Shown piece by piece: positions 9,238-17,473 of a stretch of 64,000 bases of DNA. The notes under the pieces are model-generated. The model was not told the DNA's origin and made no database searches. It saw nothing but the letters and a program-made list of their open reading frames with translations. The DNA is from Neorhodopirellula lusitana (lineage in GTDB: Bacteria; Planctomycetota; Planctomycetia; Pirellulales; Pirellulaceae): contig NZ_FXUG01000002.1 of the NCBI RefSeq assembly GCF_900182915.1, forward strand, positions 496,001 to 560,000, written 5' to 3'. How positions within the stretch are numbered: the first letter of the stretch is position 1; the number at the start of each line of letters is the position of its first letter. Position numbers and translations under genes: made by a program.

Positions 9238-9945
9238 CTACCTAATTTTTCTGTCTCCGTCGTGTGGTGCGCCCACATCGGAATTCGAAAGTTGTATAAA
9301 AAACGTGTGAATGCGTTTTGCATTTTCGCCTGCATCGACCAGTCCGTCGCGTGACTTCGACCGCATGTTGATCTGAGCCTTTCCTTTGTGATTCGAAACT
9401 TGGATGATGAAATCATCGATAAATCGGAAGCATGAGGTCGCGGCTTCACCCTCCAAGGTGAATGCATCCACGTCACACCGAGTGATTACCCAGTTTGGTT
9501 GATTTTTTGCGAGGGTTGCGATTCGCTCAAAGGCCCGTTCCGGTAATTCGTCTAAAGTGAGCGGGCGGACGTTCGGATATGCCTTGCGTATCATTGGCCC
9601 GTTCTTAACAGGAAATGACATGTCGCGTCCCCTATTGGGAGCAGCCCGAAACGCAGTAACGAACTCCGGTGGGGTATCGACGTTTGTCGCCACATCGTTG
9701 ATCCGCGGGTAACGCAGGTCATTGATTACCATTGGGATGGCAACCACTGAGGGCAACACGGCGAAGCCAGCAGCCCACCACAAATCCGTCGATCCGGCGA
9801 AAATGATGATTGCCGCCATCCCAAGGCCAGAAAGCACGCCCAGTGCGGACACCGACCAGCCAAACATCGCAGGCAGCATGCCGATGTAGCTCAACCCGGA
9901 TCCGGCGAGGATAAGTAGGTACGGTACTAAAGCGAGAAATTGCAT
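9238..9945 (-). CDS. DUF1499 domain membrane protein, 235 aa
   Basis: The open frame extends to 10200, but the ATG at 9945 has a near-perfect Shine-Dalgarno (GAAGGAGGG) and leads straight into a membrane segment, so the start is placed there. The N-terminal half has about four hydrophobic segments (near residues 1-20, 25-45, 47-63 and 68-85). The C-terminal half, from YPNVRPLTLDELPERAFERI to the end, matches DUF1499, including the FRFIDDFIIQV and RSKSRDGLVDAGENAKRI motifs. The biochemical role of DUF1499 is unknown. A REP-like palindrome lies just upstream. Confidence 0.8.
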   Translation of the reverse strand: MQFLALVPYLLILAGSGLSYIGMLPAMFGWSVSALGVLSGLGMAAIIIFAGSTDLWWAAGFAVLPSVVAIPMVINDLRYPRINDVATNVDTPPEFVTAFRAAPNRGRDMSFPVKNGPMIRKAYPNVRPLTLDELPERAFERIATLAKNQPNWVITRCDVDAFTLEGEAATSCFRFIDDFIIQVSNHKGKAQINMRSKSRDGLVDAGENAKRIHTFFIQLSNSDVGAPHDGDRKIR

Positions 9946-10041
9946 GCGTCGCCCTCCTTCGTTGTAATGTCGTACGCGATCCGAAAACTGTAGCAACCGA
10001 GTTTCCGTTCCACGGAATGTTTCCAATTTCGAAGAGGGAAC

Positions 10042-10113
10042 GGTGTCACGTACCGAAATGGGAGACCGGAGAATCCAACGGCGCCCCAAGCTAAAAAGTC
10101 GTGACCTGACACC
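10042..10113. repeat. REP-like imperfect palindrome with CCTGACACC core
   Basis: GGTGTCACGT at 10042-10051 is complementary, with one mismatch, to ACCTGACACC at 10104-10113. The right arm contains CCTGACACCTT, which recurs in variant form at 11981, 13014 and twice near 16863. Such motifs resemble planctomycete REP-type elements linked to REP-associated tyrosine transposases; that link is an inference, as no transposase of this type is in the window. Confidence 0.4.
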
Positions 10114-10159
10114 TTGATTGTCTCGAATTGATTCCTGAACGGTTATGAAAGCTGAGTTG

Positions 10160-11206
10160 CTATAGTTGATACGCGGACTGAATGCGTTGAACGTAGGCAC
10201 GCTGATCCGGTGGCACGGGGATCAAGTACTCTCGACTTGTGATTCGTTCCGGCGAAAAGTAAGGCATCCCGTTGGGGTGGTGCCGAAATTGCTTGCGCGT
10301 TCGATTGACGATGGTGAGCTTCAAGTCGGTTTGGTCTTGGTGGGTAACCGCCGTCACGATGCGGCGATGGTGCAAGAAACTGATCGGAACGGTGTAACCG
10401 GCGACACAGAATCGTTTATCCAGAAGCAAGGCACCGAGTCGAGGCTGTTGGAGAACCCAAAGATTGGGAATCAAGAATGCTCCCCACAGAATCGCGAACA
10501 GTCCACCGATGCCGCTGGCTACGAAGGTGATCCGCCAACCGAATTGGCCCCATGCCTCGATGCCCTCGAACCAGTGGTAGATCGACGCCAACCATCCAAG
10601 CACGCATACGACTGAAACGGGCAGCAGGATGAACTTGCCGAATCGCACCGCCATCTCACGATGGTAAAACTGACGGCAACGCTCGCTCAGCGTTTCATCC
10701 ATTTGCCACCACGCCAGGCATCGGCCCTGTTGAGCTTCTTCCTTTTCGGCTTCCTCCCGCACGCCAACCCAAAAGCAGTAGCCGATCAACAACAGCGAAA
10801 CGAACGCACCCGCGGCGAGGATCGCAATCGCTTCTCCACTGATCGTGCCTCCATCACGCAGCAAGAAACTGAATGACGCGAAAGCAGCCAACAGCAAACG
10901 CCCCCGGATCAAATGAACGGGTGGGAAGATCCATTCGGGTAAGTCACTGTCCGCAAAACGGGGACCGATCAACGGATCCGCGTCCTCGTTCCAGTGAAGA
11001 CAATTCGACAAACTGTGAAGCGTGAATAGTGGCCAGTACGCAGAGAAAAAGACCAGCAGGGATGCTGCCGCGACGACAAAAGCTTGGCCCGCGTGGGACA
11101 TTTCAGCGTTCGCCGACGAATGCTCGCTTGCGACCCAATCGCCAATCACATGGCTGATGCCAAGTCCGCCGATCAACGACAGTGTGACGGGGATGAGATG
11201 CCTCAT
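10160..11206 (-). CDS. Multi-pass membrane protein of unknown function, 348 aa
   Basis: Begins MRHLIPVTLSLIGGLGISHVIGDW. Several hydrophobic segments are visible (near 1-20, 42-65, 100-118, 125-150, 192-212 and 225-250), followed by a soluble C-terminal tail of about 90 residues with basic character. Its ATG overlaps the stop of the upstream DUF3592 gene by four bases (ATGA), so the two are translationally coupled and probably act together in the membrane. No family is recognised. Function unknown. Confidence 0.7.
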   Translation of the reverse strand: MRHLIPVTLSLIGGLGISHVIGDWVASEHSSANAEMSHAGQAFVVAAASLLVFFSAYWPLFTLHSLSNCLHWNEDADPLIGPRFADSDLPEWIFPPVHLIRGRLLLAAFASFSFLLRDGGTISGEAIAILAAGAFVSLLLIGYCFWVGVREEAEKEEAQQGRCLAWWQMDETLSERCRQFYHREMAVRFGKFILLPVSVVCVLGWLASIYHWFEGIEAWGQFGWRITFVASGIGGLFAILWGAFLIPNLWVLQQPRLGALLLDKRFCVAGYTVPISFLHHRRIVTAVTHQDQTDLKLTIVNRTRKQFRHHPNGMPYFSPERITSREYLIPVPPDQRAYVQRIQSAYQL

Positions 11207-11718
11207 GCTTGACTTGCCTCCGCTCGATGGCGACGTTCCTCAGGACGTCGGTAGTTCCGAACGGCGATTTTGAAAAAGACCGCGACGCAAAGCAACGACA
11301 CGCCAGCAAAAAACAGCGAGATCCAGTGCAGAGCATCCGTGTTGCTTTGGAAGTGCCCCACGCGGGTTTCATGAACGGACGGGTCGGATCGAGCATAGCG
11401 AACCGTGAAGAAAGATCCGACATCGGGGATCTGCGACAAGTTCTGTGACTTGGATTGATCCTGCACGATCTCACCCGCCTTCGTTTGAAATTCGTAGTCA
11501 ATGTAGGTGTGAACGATTTCGATCTCGCCGATTTGTCCGGGACGGCGTTGGACCTCGACTTCCTGTTCGATCGACAACACGGTGGCCTGGGCCATCACAC
11601 CTTCGCGATCCAATTGTGATGCGGTGGCACCGTAAAACGACGCGCCGATTTCGGCGGCCAACACGATCACAAGTACCACCAACGGGGCAGCACCACCCGC
11701 ATTCAAATAGTGCCCCAT
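11203..11718 (-). CDS. DUF3592-type membrane protein, 171 aa
   Basis: The frame stays open to 11931, but the upstream part is low-complexity, His/Pro/Ser-rich and unlike protein, so the ATG at 11718 (MGHYLNAGG) is preferred. No strong ribosome binding site supports either choice. The layout is that of DUF3592: an N-terminal membrane segment (about 10-30), an extracytoplasmic beta domain with VMAQATVLSIEQEVEV and TYIDYEFQTKAGEI, a VGSFFTVRYARSDPS motif, and a C-terminal membrane segment (about 130-150). The role of the family is unknown. Confidence 0.7.
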   Translation of the reverse strand: MGHYLNAGGAAPLVVLVIVLAAEIGASFYGATASQLDREGVMAQATVLSIEQEVEVQRRPGQIGEIEIVHTYIDYEFQTKAGEIVQDQSKSQNLSQIPDVGSFFTVRYARSDPSVHETRVGHFQSNTDALHWISLFFAGVSLLCVAVFFKIAVRNYRRPEERRHRAEASQA

Positions 11719-12014
11719 CAACGTCAGTGGTGCGTTGGATTCATGCCGTCTGGCATGTCGTGGATCGTTCACATGTTTGGGATGGGGTAAAGGGGCAGGT
11801 TCCGAGCTGGCAGTGCCGGCGAAGTGGTTTTCGTTCTTTCGCCTTGGATAATACCCATACTCCGTAGTGACTGCGAAGTGGTGAGGCGACCCAGGAGCGC
11901 CGATGGAAGAGGAAGAGGTGGCAGGTGCCAACGAGTGAGCCCGTAGAATCCACCGACGACTTAAGCCGCCAAATCGCTACCCGACACCTTTCATCTTGTC
12001 CATGAAGTGCTAGT

Positions 12015-12242
12015 TCACGATCGGTCTGCACCTTCGGCATTCGTAGACGCTTTGGGCAACAAGCGAAGCAGAGTTTCCACTTGCCGAAGTGCTTCTTGTG
12101 TTTCGGGATCCGACAGCATTCTCAGCGTCTCATTCGTCGAGCGTATTGTCGACGGCAGGGACATGATGTCATCGACAAAGTCTTGCCCCACAAGTCTCGA
12201 TTCGCGAACAGGTTCTCCAGGTTCGTGAGCAAGCCGATTCAA
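12015..12242 (-). CDS. Possible small helical protein, 75 aa
   Basis: A TTG start at 12242, 11 bases after the stop of the secreted-protein gene upstream, gives a short hydrophilic protein with an amphipathic region (SDPETQEALRQVETLLRLLP). An ATG at 12164 is an alternative start. There is no clear ribosome binding site. Composition looks protein-like, but the frame is short and I do not recognise it, so treat it as a candidate gene. Confidence 0.4.
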   Translation of the reverse strand: MNRLAHEPGEPVRESRLVGQDFVDDIMSLPSTIRSTNETLRMLSDPETQEALRQVETLLRLLPKASTNAEGADRS

Positions 12243-12253
12243 TAGTTCTGCGT

Positions 12254-12664
12254 TTATTCGAGTGTGGTGGTGCCCGTGCCGCGTGCCACGCCTACACCCT
12301 CCATACTCACCTCATATGAGCCCTGGAATTTCAGGCGAATGATGCCACTGTTGATTGCTTGACCACCTAGGGCGGCCCCAGTTCCGTCACCTCTGTTAGT
12401 CAGTTTTTGAGCCTTGTCGGAAGAGTTCGGAACGACGGATGTGTTCTCCGGAATCAGTTGGTTTGACTTCTGTTTTCTCGCCGATTCTCCATTGGAGACC
12501 CGTTCATGCATCACTGGGTTGCTGGCTGCAACAGGTTGATCAGCTTGGATGCTGCGCAAACAAAAAACGCAAACAAGAACCGTCAAGAGCTGCAAGCTCC
12601 TCTGTGGTAGAGAGGCAGGCGAATACAGGGGCAACAGATGACAGTTCTCTCTCGGAGTATTCAT
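12254..12664 (-). CDS. Small exported hypothetical protein, 136 aa
   Basis: The ATG at 12664 is followed by a long n-region and a hydrophobic stretch (LQLLTVLVCVFCLRSIQA) that fits a signal peptide. The mature part is Ser/Asn-rich and ends in Gly/Thr-rich beta-like sequence (YEVSMEGVGVARGTGTTT). Its composition suggests a short exported or surface protein. No family is recognised. Confidence 0.5.
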   Translation of the reverse strand: MNTPRENCHLLPLYSPASLPQRSLQLLTVLVCVFCLRSIQADQPVAASNPVMHERVSNGESARKQKSNQLIPENTSVVPNSSDKAQKLTNRGDGTGAALGGQAINSGIIRLKFQGSYEVSMEGVGVARGTGTTTLE

Positions 12665-12969
12665 GATTGTTTCTTTGTCGGGCGAATGGCAGTTCGGGAC
12701 GCATCACTATAGCCAGCAATGAACTCGTCCGTGTATCGGTGTAGTCTGTAACATTGCATGCTTGGCCCACTTTCTGTTCCAACTTTCAACCATTATTGGA
12801 ACGCTTACAGCTTCGTGGCAGGAGATGGTTCTAACTACACGCAAGTTCAAATCCGAAACGCAATTTTGAGTGTGATTTCATACGCTTAGCATTGCGGTTG
12901 GTACATCGTTCGCCTTCCGGTTGCGACCAATGCGATGCCGTAAACAATCATTGGAATCGGGATCAGAGC
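12665..12969. other. Intergenic stretch, no gene seen
   Basis: This is the start of a 370-bp gap between divergent genes. No coding frame with a ribosome binding site, RNA fold or repeat is visible here; a REP-like palindrome follows at 12970. Confidence 0.45.
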
Positions 12970-13023
12970 AAAGAGGTCGGGCCTCTTTGTTGTGAGGAAA
13001 CCCATCAAAGAGACCTGACCCCT
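12970..13023. repeat. REP-like palindrome upstream of the DUF2513 gene
   Basis: AAAGAGG (12970-12976) and CCTCTTT (12982-12988) form a tight hairpin. A longer arm, GGTCGGGCCTCTTTG (12975-12989), is complementary at 13 of 15 positions to CAAAGAGACCTGACC (13006-13020), which continues as CCTTGG. The CCTGACCCC end is a variant of the CCTGACACC motif found at three other places between 10 and 17 kb. Confidence 0.55.
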
Positions 13024-13035
13024 TGGGGTTATCCC

Positions 13036-13434
13036 ATGGATTTAATTCGAGGGATTGTGCTTGCGATTCGAAATCACGAGGGGCGACCTTCAGCCGGTGA
13101 AGTGCATGCGTTGGTGTCGAACGAAGACAACGGGATCTTCGGATATCACATGCAATTGTTGCTGCAGGGTGTCCTGGTGACTGGAGTCGACACGGGTGTG
13201 CGAAAAGATCGCTACGGCTTGGCAATCCTGGCTCTCACTTGGACCAGCCAGGACTTTGCTGACAATATCACGAATGACGACGCCTGGGCCAGCGCCCATC
13301 AAACCTTGTCGGAAGCAGGCCTCGAATCGGCGTCCTTCGCGGTTTGGTCACAAATCGTGGCCACCAAAATCACGGAACTTTGCGGCGGTGCGTTAGTTTT
13401 ATCCGAAGAGGTAGTCTGCCGCTTTGTCGGATGA
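13036..13434 (+). CDS. DUF2513 domain protein, 132 aa
   Basis: The ATG at 13036 begins MDLIRGIVLAIRNHEG, the usual start of DUF2513 proteins, so the longer upstream frame is rejected. Family features continue with YHMQLLLQGVLVTG, a LTWTSQDFADNI core like the ITWxGHEFLDxxR segment of the family, and a C-terminal VWSQIVATKITELCG helix. DUF2513 proteins are small cytosolic proteins common in prophages and mobile regions, perhaps winged-helix-like; the role is unproven. A decayed second copy lies at 15829-15985, with the TadE/TadG operon between the two. Confidence 0.85.
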   Translation: MDLIRGIVLAIRNHEGRPSAGEVHALVSNEDNGIFGYHMQLLLQGVLVTGVDTGVRKDRYGLAILALTWTSQDFADNITNDDAWASAHQTLSEAGLESASFAVWSQIVATKITELCGGALVLSEEVVCRFVG

Positions 13435-13469
13435 CTCCGACAGACAGAGGCCACGCACACGATTTCTCG

Positions 13470-13523
13470 CAGTGCTTTAGGACATGGCAGTGCTCTAGAA
13501 CGTGACAGCGTTTTAGAACATGA
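13470..13523. repeat. 18-bp tandem repeat, three copies
   Basis: Three 18-bp units begin at 13470, 13488 and 13506 (unit 2 is CAGTGCTCTAGAACGTGA). The third unit runs over the stop codon of the minus-strand TadE gene, so the repeat shapes the last codons and 3' untranslated region of that gene. Confidence 0.8.
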
Positions 13524-13914
13524 CTTCGCGAGGTAGCGTCACGCTCGTCGTGATGTTCTTACCGAAGAAGAATTCCGGGGCGATGAACGCGTTGGATTTG
13601 GTAATTGGAACTGTCACGGTGACGGTGACTTGTTCGGTGTCTGGCTGGATCGTGTTGGGATTGACTATTGCGGTTGCGCCACTGACATCGATCATGTCTA
13701 AAAGGTGCATGGCAGCTCGCTTGCATTCCGAAGCGGTGGCTCCGGGGACGATTCCCTTTCGAGCACCTTCGTAAGCTGCATTGACAGCGGTGTTGCGGAT
13801 CATATTAACGCGAGAGAATTCAATCCCAGCGAAAGTGAATAGGAGCAGGACGGGGAGCACCGCCGCGAACTCGACCATCGTGGCTCCGCGACGTGGCTTC
13901 TTAGATTTGGGCAT
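13513..13914 (-). CDS. TadE-like pilus/secretion protein, 133 aa
   Basis: The ATG at 13914 gives MPKSKKPRRGATMVEFAAVLPVLLLFTFAGIEFSR. The basic n-region, the RRGATMVEFA start and the following membrane segment with a Glu near its beginning are the TadE signature. The rest is a predicted periplasmic pseudopilin-like beta domain (EQVTVTVTVPI). It is the last gene of a TadE-TadG-TadE operon, 25 bp after the vWA gene. TadE proteins are minor pseudopilins of the Tad (tight adherence) system; no other tad genes are present here. Confidence 0.85.
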   Translation of the reverse strand: MPKSKKPRRGATMVEFAAVLPVLLLFTFAGIEFSRVNMIRNTAVNAAYEGARKGIVPGATASECKRAAMHLLDMIDVSGATAIVNPNTIQPDTEQVTVTVTVPITKSNAFIAPEFFFGKNITTSVTLPREVMF

Positions 13915-13939
13915 CGCTTGGTTCGCTACTTCAGGAGTA

Positions 13940-15109
13940 CTACTGAGTGAGGATGGAGAGTGAGCCGGCGATCCTGCTGAACGCATCATTCAGTGTAGAT
14001 GCGTCCGGTGCATGAAAGTGGTAACCGCCACCGGCATCGGCGGTCGTCTTCAGATCTGAAATCACGGAAGTGGGGCACGAACCGAATGTGATCGTATGCA
14101 CTCGAATATTGTCGCTGGCGGCGCCACTCGCCACGACTGCGGGGTGCGTTGCGTTCGTGTATGCTCCGTCGGTCAGCACAATCATGACCTTTTGCGCGGT
14201 GGGGCGGGCGTTGCTTCCGGTGAGTTCCGTGCGTGCGAGCGACATGCCTTCACTGGTTTCCGTCATCCCGTTCCAGATTGTTGAACTCAATTTTTCCATC
14301 GCCAAAGTGATGTTGGCTGTGTCGGAAGTCAGCGGCTGATCGAGCGTGGCACTCTGGCTGTTCGATCCACACATCTCGTAGTTACTTGCGAACGTAACAA
14401 TCGAGATATGTTCCTTGGCGAGCGTGTTGTTCATTTTGTCCAAGAAAATTCGAATCGCATCATCAAGGGCGATCCATCGGCTGTCCGTCCATGGAATATC
14501 GCAAACACGAGGGTCACCGTCGCTCATGGTGATCGACGTATCGGAAACGGCCAGCTTCATTGAACTGGAGCGGTCCAGTACGAGGCAGATATCCGCGTTG
14601 ATGAATCCCGCCGTGGCAGTCGCGGTTGAAGGGAAGCCTCCACCATCAAATAGGTCAGAGAAAAACAGCTCAACTTCACCATCGGGAGCAGCTGCGGTTC
14701 GGCGGCCGTTGACTCGCACCGCATTCATGGGCGATGCGTTTTCTGTGAACGCCCACTTACCGGTTGCCGAACGAATCGTGTTGCCAAAGACAAAGTCGCT
14801 ATCTTCAAGAGACAATCCTTCGCCAGCGACACGATTGGTGTTTGCAATGAGCTTCCCCTTGGCGATTGCCGCTGAAACGCTACCCGTTCGCGCCAGTTCA
14901 GCGGAAGCGGCCTTGGCGGCGAGGTCCGTCGCCGCCCGCAATTCCGATCGTGATAGCTGCATGTAGGCAAGGTCTACCGAGAATCCGATGAACAGAAGCA
15001 GTACCGGTAGCAAGATGATGAACATGACCGCCGTCACACCCCGCCGCTTCATCGGGGGCAACCGGTGGGGACGGATTCTTTTGCTTTTCATGACGGGTTC
15101 TCGATTCAT
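13940..15109 (-). CDS. TadG-like protein with von Willebrand factor A domain, 389 aa
   Basis: An N-terminal KRRGVTAVMFIILLPVLLLF segment (about 21-40) is the TadG/TadE-type membrane anchor. A short linker is followed by a vWA domain from about 172: the MIDAS motif DRSSS (179-183), a later VMIVLTDGAYTN strand and a C-terminal VHTITFGSCP. The ATG overlaps the stop of the upstream TadE-like gene (ATGA), so the operon is translationally coupled. Role: probably an envelope protein of a Tad-type pilus or adhesion system, with the vWA domain binding a metal and a protein partner. Confidence 0.85.
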   Translation of the reverse strand: MNREPVMKSKRIRPHRLPPMKRRGVTAVMFIILLPVLLLFIGFSVDLAYMQLSRSELRAATDLAAKAASAELARTGSVSAAIAKGKLIANTNRVAGEGLSLEDSDFVFGNTIRSATGKWAFTENASPMNAVRVNGRRTAAAPDGEVELFFSDLFDGGGFPSTATATAGFINADICLVLDRSSSMKLAVSDTSITMSDGDPRVCDIPWTDSRWIALDDAIRIFLDKMNNTLAKEHISIVTFASNYEMCGSNSQSATLDQPLTSDTANITLAMEKLSSTIWNGMTETSEGMSLARTELTGSNARPTAQKVMIVLTDGAYTNATHPAVVASGAASDNIRVHTITFGSCPTSVISDLKTTADAGGGYHFHAPDASTLNDAFSRIAGSLSILTQ

Positions 15110-15513
15110 TGCTTCACCGCAGATAAACTGCTTGATAACGTCTTCGCGAGTCCAAACAACTGAGGTCCAGCGGCGTTCTTGTCTGTGCTAGCGTCCACCT
15201 TTACTGTGACAATCTCGCCTTGTGCCACGCCACTGAATTGAGCTCCATTCTCCCCGGTGACGTAGACGCCCGATGGCTTGACTCCACGCGCCGCCAACGA
15301 CGTGCTCACTCTTGAGACGACATCGGATTCCGTCGCATTGGGTTTCAGAGCGACCAGAGCACCTTCGTAGGCTGATTCGCAAATGATTTGCTTCATTGCG
15401 ATCATGTTGCACGCCTCAATCGAAGCGAACACGATCAAAAAGAAAACCGGCATGCAAATCGCCAGCTCCACCAATGCAGTGCCATGTCTATTTGGTTTGG
15501 GGGCGTTGAGCAA
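15106..15513 (-). CDS. TadE-like protein, first gene of the operon, 135 aa
   Basis: The core NRHGTALVELAICMPVFFLIVFASIEACN is a TadE N-terminus. The frame is open up to an ATG at 15636, but the 41 extra residues (His/Ser/Arg-rich) are unlike any TadE leader. A TTG at 15513 has AGGAG six bases upstream and is preferred. The remainder is a predicted periplasmic beta domain. It is coupled to the vWA gene by an ATGA overlap. Two TadE proteins bracketing one TadG is a recurring tad-locus plan. Confidence 0.8.
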   Translation of the reverse strand: MLNAPKPNRHGTALVELAICMPVFFLIVFASIEACNMIAMKQIICESAYEGALVALKPNATESDVVSRVSTSLAARGVKPSGVYVTGENGAQFSGVAQGEIVTVKVDASTDKNAAGPQLFGLAKTLSSSLSAVKQ

Positions 15514-15828
15514 AGGGGGCTCCTGGAACGAAATCGAATCAGAACGAAGAAGGAAAAGGCGGCTGTCATGCTGCTCATGCGAATGCGATCGAGCCTTCAG
15601 GCCTACACCGACGTAACCAACAGTGCCTGTAACCATGTTTAGGTCGACTCAGCAGACGATGTGGCTAAAAAAATCCATTCTGGGGGGGGGCTGGGCAGCA
15701 AGGCGAATTGGCTGTGACGGTTACACCGATTGGTGATGCACGCGATCAATCCACGCATCAAGCGGAACACGCTCGCTACAGATACACCAAGCCATATGTT
15801 GTCGACGGGCTCCTAAATCGCTACTTAT

Positions 15829-15985
15829 TTGGACCGTCAGTGCTTCGCCGACAAGATCACCAACGATGATGTTGGGGCCAGCGTTCATCATGCTTTTTCA
15901 AACGCACACCTGAAAACGGCGTCCTTTGCAGTCTGTCACGATTCGTGGTCACCAAAATCACGGAGTATTGCAGTGACGCGTAAGA
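15829..15985 (+). pseudogene. Degenerate DUF2513 gene fragment
   Basis: The DNA from about 15835 lines up with 13250-13390 of the intact DUF2513 gene. In protein, FADKITNDDVGASVHHAFSN matches FADNITNDDAWASAHQTLSE, followed by TASFAV against SASFAV. After that the frame shifts: the DNA still reads GGTCACCAAAATCACGGA, as in the intact gene, but in another frame. Start, N-terminal half and stop are missing. It is a dead duplicate in the same orientation as the intact copy. Confidence 0.75.
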
Positions 15986-16274
15986 CTCATCCGAGGGGGG
16001 CGCAGAAGCAGGACATGAAGGCAGGGTTTCAGGGCTACCGACCGCATGTTATTTCAGATGCGAAACGCCTCGTTTGAGGCCGGGTGTTACTGGTGCACTG
16101 TGATACCCGGATGGAACGGGACATCTGTCAGATCAAAGGGGGCAGGCCTGAATCGCGCTTAATCCACTCAAGTGCTATGGCTCGCTGGGTTTGTATTCGT
16201 GCCGAGGCTTCTGCACCAGTTTGTATTTCTTGGGTCGTCGCTCGAGCACCCTGGGCTCGTAGCGGTCCGGTCGG

Positions 16275-16760
16275 TTACCAACCACGTGCTTCAAGCAACA
16301 CCTTGCACATTTTATCTGCGTTGCTGATCAGCCCTAGTACTGGCCACATGTCCAAGACTGTCGTGAGTGTTGACTTGAAACCGATTTTCCACGGTTGCTT
16401 GTCTCCCTCGATCGCGGCCTCAGCGATTACGCCGCGGATTAGATTGTAGGCGAGCATGCGAGCGCGAATTTCGTTGCGAACGCGGTGTGGTTTCTTGCAA
16501 CGCAGGTGCTCCATTTGCATGATCGTCTTGAGACTTCACAGATTCAACTCTGCTTGCCAGCGTCTGCGAAAGATCGCCGCGATGTCTTCTTTTGAATTGT
16601 GCGTTCGGTGTGCGTTCGGTGACATGCACCCACTTTCGACCAGGTAATAGGCACACGGGGGCGAAACTGTTACGCCGTCGGTCTCACGGAGCTGGGAGGA
16701 ACGCGAGAGCAGGTCGTCGATCCCATCACTGCTGCCCAAATCGTAGAACAGTTCTTCCAA
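16275..16760 (-). pseudogene. Dead IS4-family transposase, C-terminal part
   Basis: One frame reads IAAIFRRRWQAELNL, then TGA, then SLKTIMQMEHLRCKKPHRVRNEIRARMLAYNLIRGV across the stop. This is the Y-x2-R-x3-E-x6-K signature of IS4-type DDE transposases, with Phe in place of Tyr. The stop falls between E and K, where CGA (Arg) is expected. The N-terminal two thirds, including the first two catalytic Asp residues, is absent, and no terminal inverted repeats were found. It is a non-functional relic. Confidence 0.8.
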
Positions 16761-16852
16761 TCAGCCTCCGACCCCATTGGTGAGTCTCGAAACGTGCCAC
16801 GGCCACCAGTAGAGTGATCTCTAACGCGTTCTCCGGTGCAGGGCATTGGCTA

Positions 16853-16900
16853 ATCGGTACCGGACACCTTTTCTTTATCGGTACCGGACACCTTTTCTTT
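16853..16900. repeat. 24-bp perfect tandem duplication with CCGGACACC core
   Basis: Two identical 24-bp units lie at 16853-16876 and 16877-16900. Each contains GGTACCGGACACCTTTT, a variant of the CCTGACACCTT motif found at 10104, 11981 and 13014. It lies between the dead transposase and the first attC-like palindrome. Confidence 0.85.
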
Positions 16901-16910
16901 ATCACGTTGG

Positions 16911-16984
16911 CGGTAATGGGGCCGCCGCCAGAAAACTATGATTCAAAATCCACGTCATCGGCGGATCCCGTTTACCGCTTGGTT
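16911..16984. repeat. Palindromic site downstream of the cREC gene (weak attC-like)
   Basis: Outer arms GCGGTAATGGG (about 16912-16922) and CCCGTTTACCGC (about 16968-16979) pair imperfectly, and inner arms CCGCCG (about 16924) and CGGCGG (about 16960) pair perfectly, leaving a loop of about 30 bases. It follows the stop of the minus-strand cREC gene by about 20 bases. The layout matches the sites at 17474 and 18250, but the AAC...GTT ends are less convincing. Confidence 0.4.
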
Positions 16985-17000
16985 GTCCAATATTCTGCTG

Positions 17001-17444
17001 TCACATCTTGATCGAGTCTTTACTATCCGTTCCGCGTGCGATCATCTCCAGAGCAACAGGGTACCAGTACGATTCAATCCAATCGTCTCCGATCGGTGCG
17101 ATTCGATCAACAGTCCATCCGGCGTCACGCATCGAAAACATCATAGAGTCAGCGGCATGGGCGTTTGTTGAGTGTATTAGTGCAGGACATTTTGCCAACC
17201 GTGTAATCAGGAATGCAGAAACGTCGCGGCCATCACCCGGATCAGGATCATCCGGTGAATCAGTGAACAAGTCGTGGTCCAGACAGATCAAGTCAGGCGT
17301 GTCGGTTAGCGACCAGTATTCAGTTTTAAAGTCAGGTGCAGTTCGCGCGATCTTCAGGGCCGCGTTTGGGTGGTGGCGGGCAACAATGGCTCTGAATCGA
17401 CGGATGCGATCATGGTCATCTTCGAGCATCAAAAGCAGTTTCAT
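17001..17444 (-). CDS. Receiver-like protein of the cyclic-phosphate-processing (cREC) type, 147 aa
   Basis: Begins MKLLLMLEDDHDRIRRFRAI, a receiver-like first strand with paired acidic residues, and continues with TDTPDLICLDHDLF, the LDHDL core typical of the cREC family. The middle has GDGRDVSAFLITRL and the end IHSTNAHAADSMMFSMRDAGW, with a conserved-looking Ser/Asn/His segment. Comparative genomics has linked these stand-alone receiver relatives to RNA or nucleotide cyclic phosphate processing; experimental support is limited. It sits between two palindromic sites, so it may be a mobile gene cassette. Confidence 0.7.
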   Translation of the reverse strand: MKLLLMLEDDHDRIRRFRAIVARHHPNAALKIARTAPDFKTEYWSLTDTPDLICLDHDLFTDSPDDPDPGDGRDVSAFLITRLAKCPALIHSTNAHAADSMMFSMRDAGWTVDRIAPIGDDWIESYWYPVALEMIARGTDSKDSIKM

Positions 17445-17473
17445 TGTAGCGTCAGTTGTGATGCATCATGATA

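Noticed and set aside
16084-16449. 121-codon plus-strand frame at the dead transposase
   Set aside because: It is the reverse of the IS4 transposase relic, whose minus-strand frame shows the family motifs.
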